Source of the DNA: Pelomonas sp965229315
Lineage (GTDB): Bacteria > Pseudomonadota > Gammaproteobacteria > Burkholderiales > Burkholderiaceae_C
Reading direction: 5' to 3'
Length of the DNA: 64,000 nt
NCBI RefSeq assembly: GCF_965229315.1
Contig: NZ_CBDDJA010000002.1
Location: forward strand, 1,488,001 to 1,552,000
The translations under genes were made by a program, and so were the position numbers. Under the pieces are notes generated by a model. The model saw only the letters and a program-made list of their open reading frames with translations. It was not told the DNA's origin and did no database searches. How positions within the stretch are numbered: position 1 is the stretch's first letter; every line of letters starts with the position of its first letter. Below, one piece after another: positions 61,677 to 64,000 of this stretch.

Positions 61677-64000
61677 TCAGGGCGTGACGAGCACGCGGCC
61701 GAACAAGGCGGGCACGGTCAGCCGGATCCTGCCGTCGCGCACGGCCACGGCCTGGCCGCCCAGCGCATCGCGCAGGTGCTTCGCCGCGAACGGCAGCCGC
61801 ACGGTGACCGTGCGCGCCTTGGTGCTGTTGTTGGTCGCTGTGATGGCCCAGGTCTTGCCGTCCTGGCGGGCCAGCACGACGACGTGCTCGTCCACCAGCA
61901 GCGGGGCGCTCAGGCTGCCGTGGCGCAGCACGGGCAGGTCGTGGCGCAGCTGGGTCAGCCGCTTGAAGTCCGCCAGCAGCGTGCGGTCGGGTTGACCGCC
62001 TTCGTCGGCCCAGGGGTAGGGCGCGCGGTTGTAGGGGTCGTCGCCGCCACCCAGTCCCACCTCGTCGCCGTAGTAGATGGTCGGCGAGCCGGGGTAGGTC
62101 ATCTGGAAGAACACGGCCAGGCGCAGGCGCTGCTTGGCGAGCTTGAGCGCGTCGGCGTCGCCATCGTCCTGGGCCGCGCCGGGCCGCCCCAAGCTGCCCG
62201 GCTCCCCTCGGGGGACGGACGCCGCATCGCGGCGGCCCAGGGGCTCCGTGTAGCCGAAGTGGAAGAGGGCGCGGGCCTGGTCGTGCGTGGACAGCAGGTT
62301 CATCAGCGCGTAGAGCGCCTGCGGCGGGTAGGCCTCGCGCAGCAGCTCCAGGTTGGCGTAGGTCTGCTGCGCGGACTTGCCGGCCGCGTAGTCCAGCACC
62401 GCGTTGCGGAAGATGTAGTTCATCGTGCTGTCGAACATGTCGCCCAGCAGGAACTTGGAGGCGTCGAACCAGGTCTCGGCCACCGTCAGCGCGTCAGGCT
62501 TCTTCGCCTTCACGGCCTGGCGCCATTCGCGCCAGAAGTCGTCGGGCACCCAGGGCGCCACGTCCATGCGCCAGCCGGCCGCGCCGCGGTCCAGCCAGTA
62601 GTGGGTCACCGAGTCGGGGTCGCGGTAGGCGTAGGCGCGAAAGGACGGGCTGTCCTTGTCGATCTCGGGCAGGTCCTTCACGCCCACCCAGCCCTGGTAC
62701 TGCTTGTCCGGATCGGTCTCGTCAGGCTTGAACTTGAACCAGTTGGCGTAGGGCGAGGCGGGGTTGATCTTGCCGTTGTCGAACGCGCCACCCGCTGGGA
62801 AATTGCCGAAGCGGTTGAAGTAGGGCGAGTCCGAGCCGACGTGGTTCAGCGAGGTGTCGGGGATCACGCGGATGCCCAGCTTCGCGGCCTCGGCGCACAG
62901 CCGCACGAAGTCCTCGTTGCTGCCGAAGGCCGGGTCGATCTGCTTGTAGTCGGCCGCGTCGTACTTGTGGTTGCTGGGCGCGCGGAACACCGGCGTCAGG
63001 TAGATCGCGTTGGCGCCCAGGTTCTTGATGTAGCCCAACTTCTCGATGAGGCCGGCGAGGTCGCCACCGAAGAAGTCGTTGTTGTAGAGGGCGTCGGAGC
63101 CGTCGCCGGTGCCCGGCTTGAACGGCTGCTCGTTCCAGGTCGCATGGCGCTCCACGTCGCGGTCCTGGTAGCGGTCCTGCGGCCGGCCGCCGCCGGGGCG
63201 CGGGTCGTTGGTCTTGTCGCCGTTGCGAAAGCGCTCCGGGAAGACGTAGTAGTACACGACGTCGCGCGCCCAGTCGGGCACGGTGAAGCCGGGCGCGTAG
63301 ACCGTCTGGCGGTAGCGGCGCACGCGGCTCAGGTCGCCGGGCAGGCGCTCGATGCTGGCTGCGCCCATCGAGCCCTTCTCGCGCGTCCAGTAGACCGTGT
63401 CCTTGTTGTTCTGCAGCGCATAGCGGCCGCTGGCGGTCTCCAGCTCGAACCAGTAGCCGTAGACGCCGATGTCGTCGAAGCGGTACGTGGCCGAGAAGCC
63501 GCCCCCCTGGCCGCGTGGTGCGGGTGTCATCGCGACGCGGGCCAGCGGCTCGTAGGCCAGTTGCTCCTGGTTGCCCGTCAGGCGGCGGCGCTCGATGACC
63601 AGCGTGGCGCGTTGCAGGCCGGGCACGTCGCTGCCGATGCGGAAGGTGAATTCGCGGCCGGCCGGCTGGGCGCCGAAGGGGGACTTGAAGGCGCTGCTGC
63701 GCGAGTCGAAGCGAGCTGCGAGTGCCGCGCGGTCGGTGATGGGCTGCACCGGCGTGGGCGAGAAGCTTTTGGGCCCGACCTCCAGTTGCGGTGGGCCGGC
63801 CGCGTCGAAGCTCAGGCGCAGCGTGTGCTCGCCGCTGAAGTCGCGCTTCAGGTTGCCGTTCGCGCCGCGCGTCAACCGGCCCTGCGCGTCGGCGCCGAAG
63901 GTGAGGTGGGCGGTCCAGGACTCGTCGGCCAGCTTGAACTCCTGGGCACCCTGGGCGCTGAGGTTCAGGTAGTAGGCGTCGCAGCGGTATTCGAAGGCCT
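61677..64000 (-). CDS. GH13 glycoside hydrolase (neopullulanase-like), 5' end outside window
   Basis: At least 774 residues; the frame stays open to the right edge, so the N-terminus is missing. A beta-sandwich N-terminal region is followed by the barrel: region I IPDTSLNHVGSDSPYF, region II GWRMDVAPWVPDD, region III VAETWFDAS with GDMFDSTMNY (neopullulanase-like), region IV LSTHDQARAL. The C-terminal beta domain is complete. Between region IV and YPGSPTIYYGDEVG lies an unusual ~28-residue insert (PLGRRDAASVPRGE and on) encoded by a palindromic repeat. Convergent with the RIO kinase gene. Confidence 0.93.
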   Translation of the reverse strand, partial: AFEYRCDAYYLNLSAQGAQEFKLADESWTAHLTFGADAQGRLTRGANGNLKRDFSGEHTLRLSFDAAGPPQLEVGPKSFSPTPVQPITDRAALAARFDSRSSAFKSPFGAQPAGREFTFRIGSDVPGLQRATLVIERRRLTGNQEQLAYEPLARVAMTPAPRGQGGGFSATYRFDDIGVYGYWFELETASGRYALQNNKDTVYWTREKGSMGAASIERLPGDLSRVRRYRQTVYAPGFTVPDWARDVVYYYVFPERFRNGDKTNDPRPGGGRPQDRYQDRDVERHATWNEQPFKPGTGDGSDALYNNDFFGGDLAGLIEKLGYIKNLGANAIYLTPVFRAPSNHKYDAADYKQIDPAFGSNEDFVRLCAEAAKLGIRVIPDTSLNHVGSDSPYFNRFGNFPAGGAFDNGKINPASPYANWFKFKPDETDPDKQYQGWVGVKDLPEIDKDSPSFRAYAYRDPDSVTHYWLDRGAAGWRMDVAPWVPDDFWREWRQAVKAKKPDALTVAETWFDASKFLLGDMFDSTMNYIFRNAVLDYAAGKSAQQTYANLELLREAYPPQALYALMNLLSTHDQARALFHFGYTEPLGRRDAASVPRGEPGSLGRPGAAQDDGDADALKLAKQRLRLAVFFQMTYPGSPTIYYGDEVGLGGGDDPYNRAPYPWADEGGQPDRTLLADFKRLTQLRHDLPVLRHGSLSAPLLVDEHVVVLARQDGKTWAITATNNSTKARTVTVRLPFAAKHLRDALGGQAVAVRDGRIRLTVPALFGRVLVTP
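62168..62241. repeat. 74-bp palindromic repeat element inside a GH13 gene
   Basis: The ends form a perfect 10-bp inverted repeat (CCTGGGCCGC ... GCGGCCCAGG). Inside are three smaller hairpins: CCGGGC/GCCCGG (62179-62201), TCCCC-TC-GGGGA (62203-62214) and GCCGC-ATC-GCGGC (62221-62233). Similar GC-rich multi-hairpin repeats occur in many Burkholderiales genomes, from memory. The reading frame of the host gene stays open across it. Confidence 0.8.

Overview
The window is high-GC, gene-dense DNA from a betaproteobacterium. The best guess is a member of the Burkholderiales near Roseateles, Mitsuaria, Pelomonas or Rubrivivax. This rests on gene orders typical of that group (ygfZ/mltG-tmk-holB-pilZ-tatD and efp-earP-uvrC-pgsA), an arginine-32 elongation factor P paired with EarP, a glucokinase-HexR fusion and PEP-CTERM proteins. 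No rRNA gene, CRISPR array, transposase gene or prophage was seen, so the assignment is inference.

Layout. 1-4.8 kb: a chemotaxis receptor, an iron-dependent alcohol dehydrogenase, and a two-gene operon of an esterase and a thioesterase-acetyltransferase fusion. 4.8-18.6 kb: a housekeeping block (ygfZ, mltG, tmk, holB, pilZ, tatD, an ankyrin protein, efp/earP, uvrC, pgsA, HU, tRNA-Val, ppiD, tRNA-His). 18.7-36.6 kb: an accessory stretch with two PEP-CTERM proteins, a large ATPase-type regulator, an Lrp regulator divergent from a cysteine desulfurase-metallohydrolase-rhodanese fusion, a MarR-controlled MFS/OMF/HlyD efflux operon, an AraC regulator with an FAD oxidoreductase, another MFS pump and a lipoprotein. 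36.6-47.9 kb: aminopeptidase P, a nitronate monooxygenase-like enzyme, the kynBUA tryptophan-degradation operon with a small orphan gene, a hybrid histidine kinase, and a LysR/glutaryl-CoA dehydrogenase pair. 47.9-64 kb: glucose and starch use, with a Glk-HexR fusion followed by a small phosphatase gene, a divergent second glucokinase, a TonB-dependent receptor, a CGTase-like amylase with a starch-binding domain, a flavin-dependent halogenase homologue, a second amylase, an epimerase, a RIO-type kinase, and a third GH13 enzyme cut by the window end.

How the parts may work together. In the starch region, alpha-glucan would be cut by the exported amylase, taken up by the TonB receptor, cut further by the other GH13 enzymes and phosphorylated by glucokinase. 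The same palindrome (TGTAG-N5-CTACA) lies twice between the two glucokinase genes and once before the receptor gene. This suggests that the HexR half of the fusion controls the locus. The kynurenine operon, glutaryl-CoA dehydrogenase and an L-2-hydroxyglutarate oxidase-like enzyme lie within 15 kb and could feed amino-acid catabolism.

Most worth following up: the three-domain sulfur protein at 22989-25232 with a palindrome in its promoter region; the HexR-like boxes; the 74-bp palindromic element inside the coding sequence of the last GH13 gene; the halogenase homologue in a starch locus; and the thioesterase-GNAT fusion.
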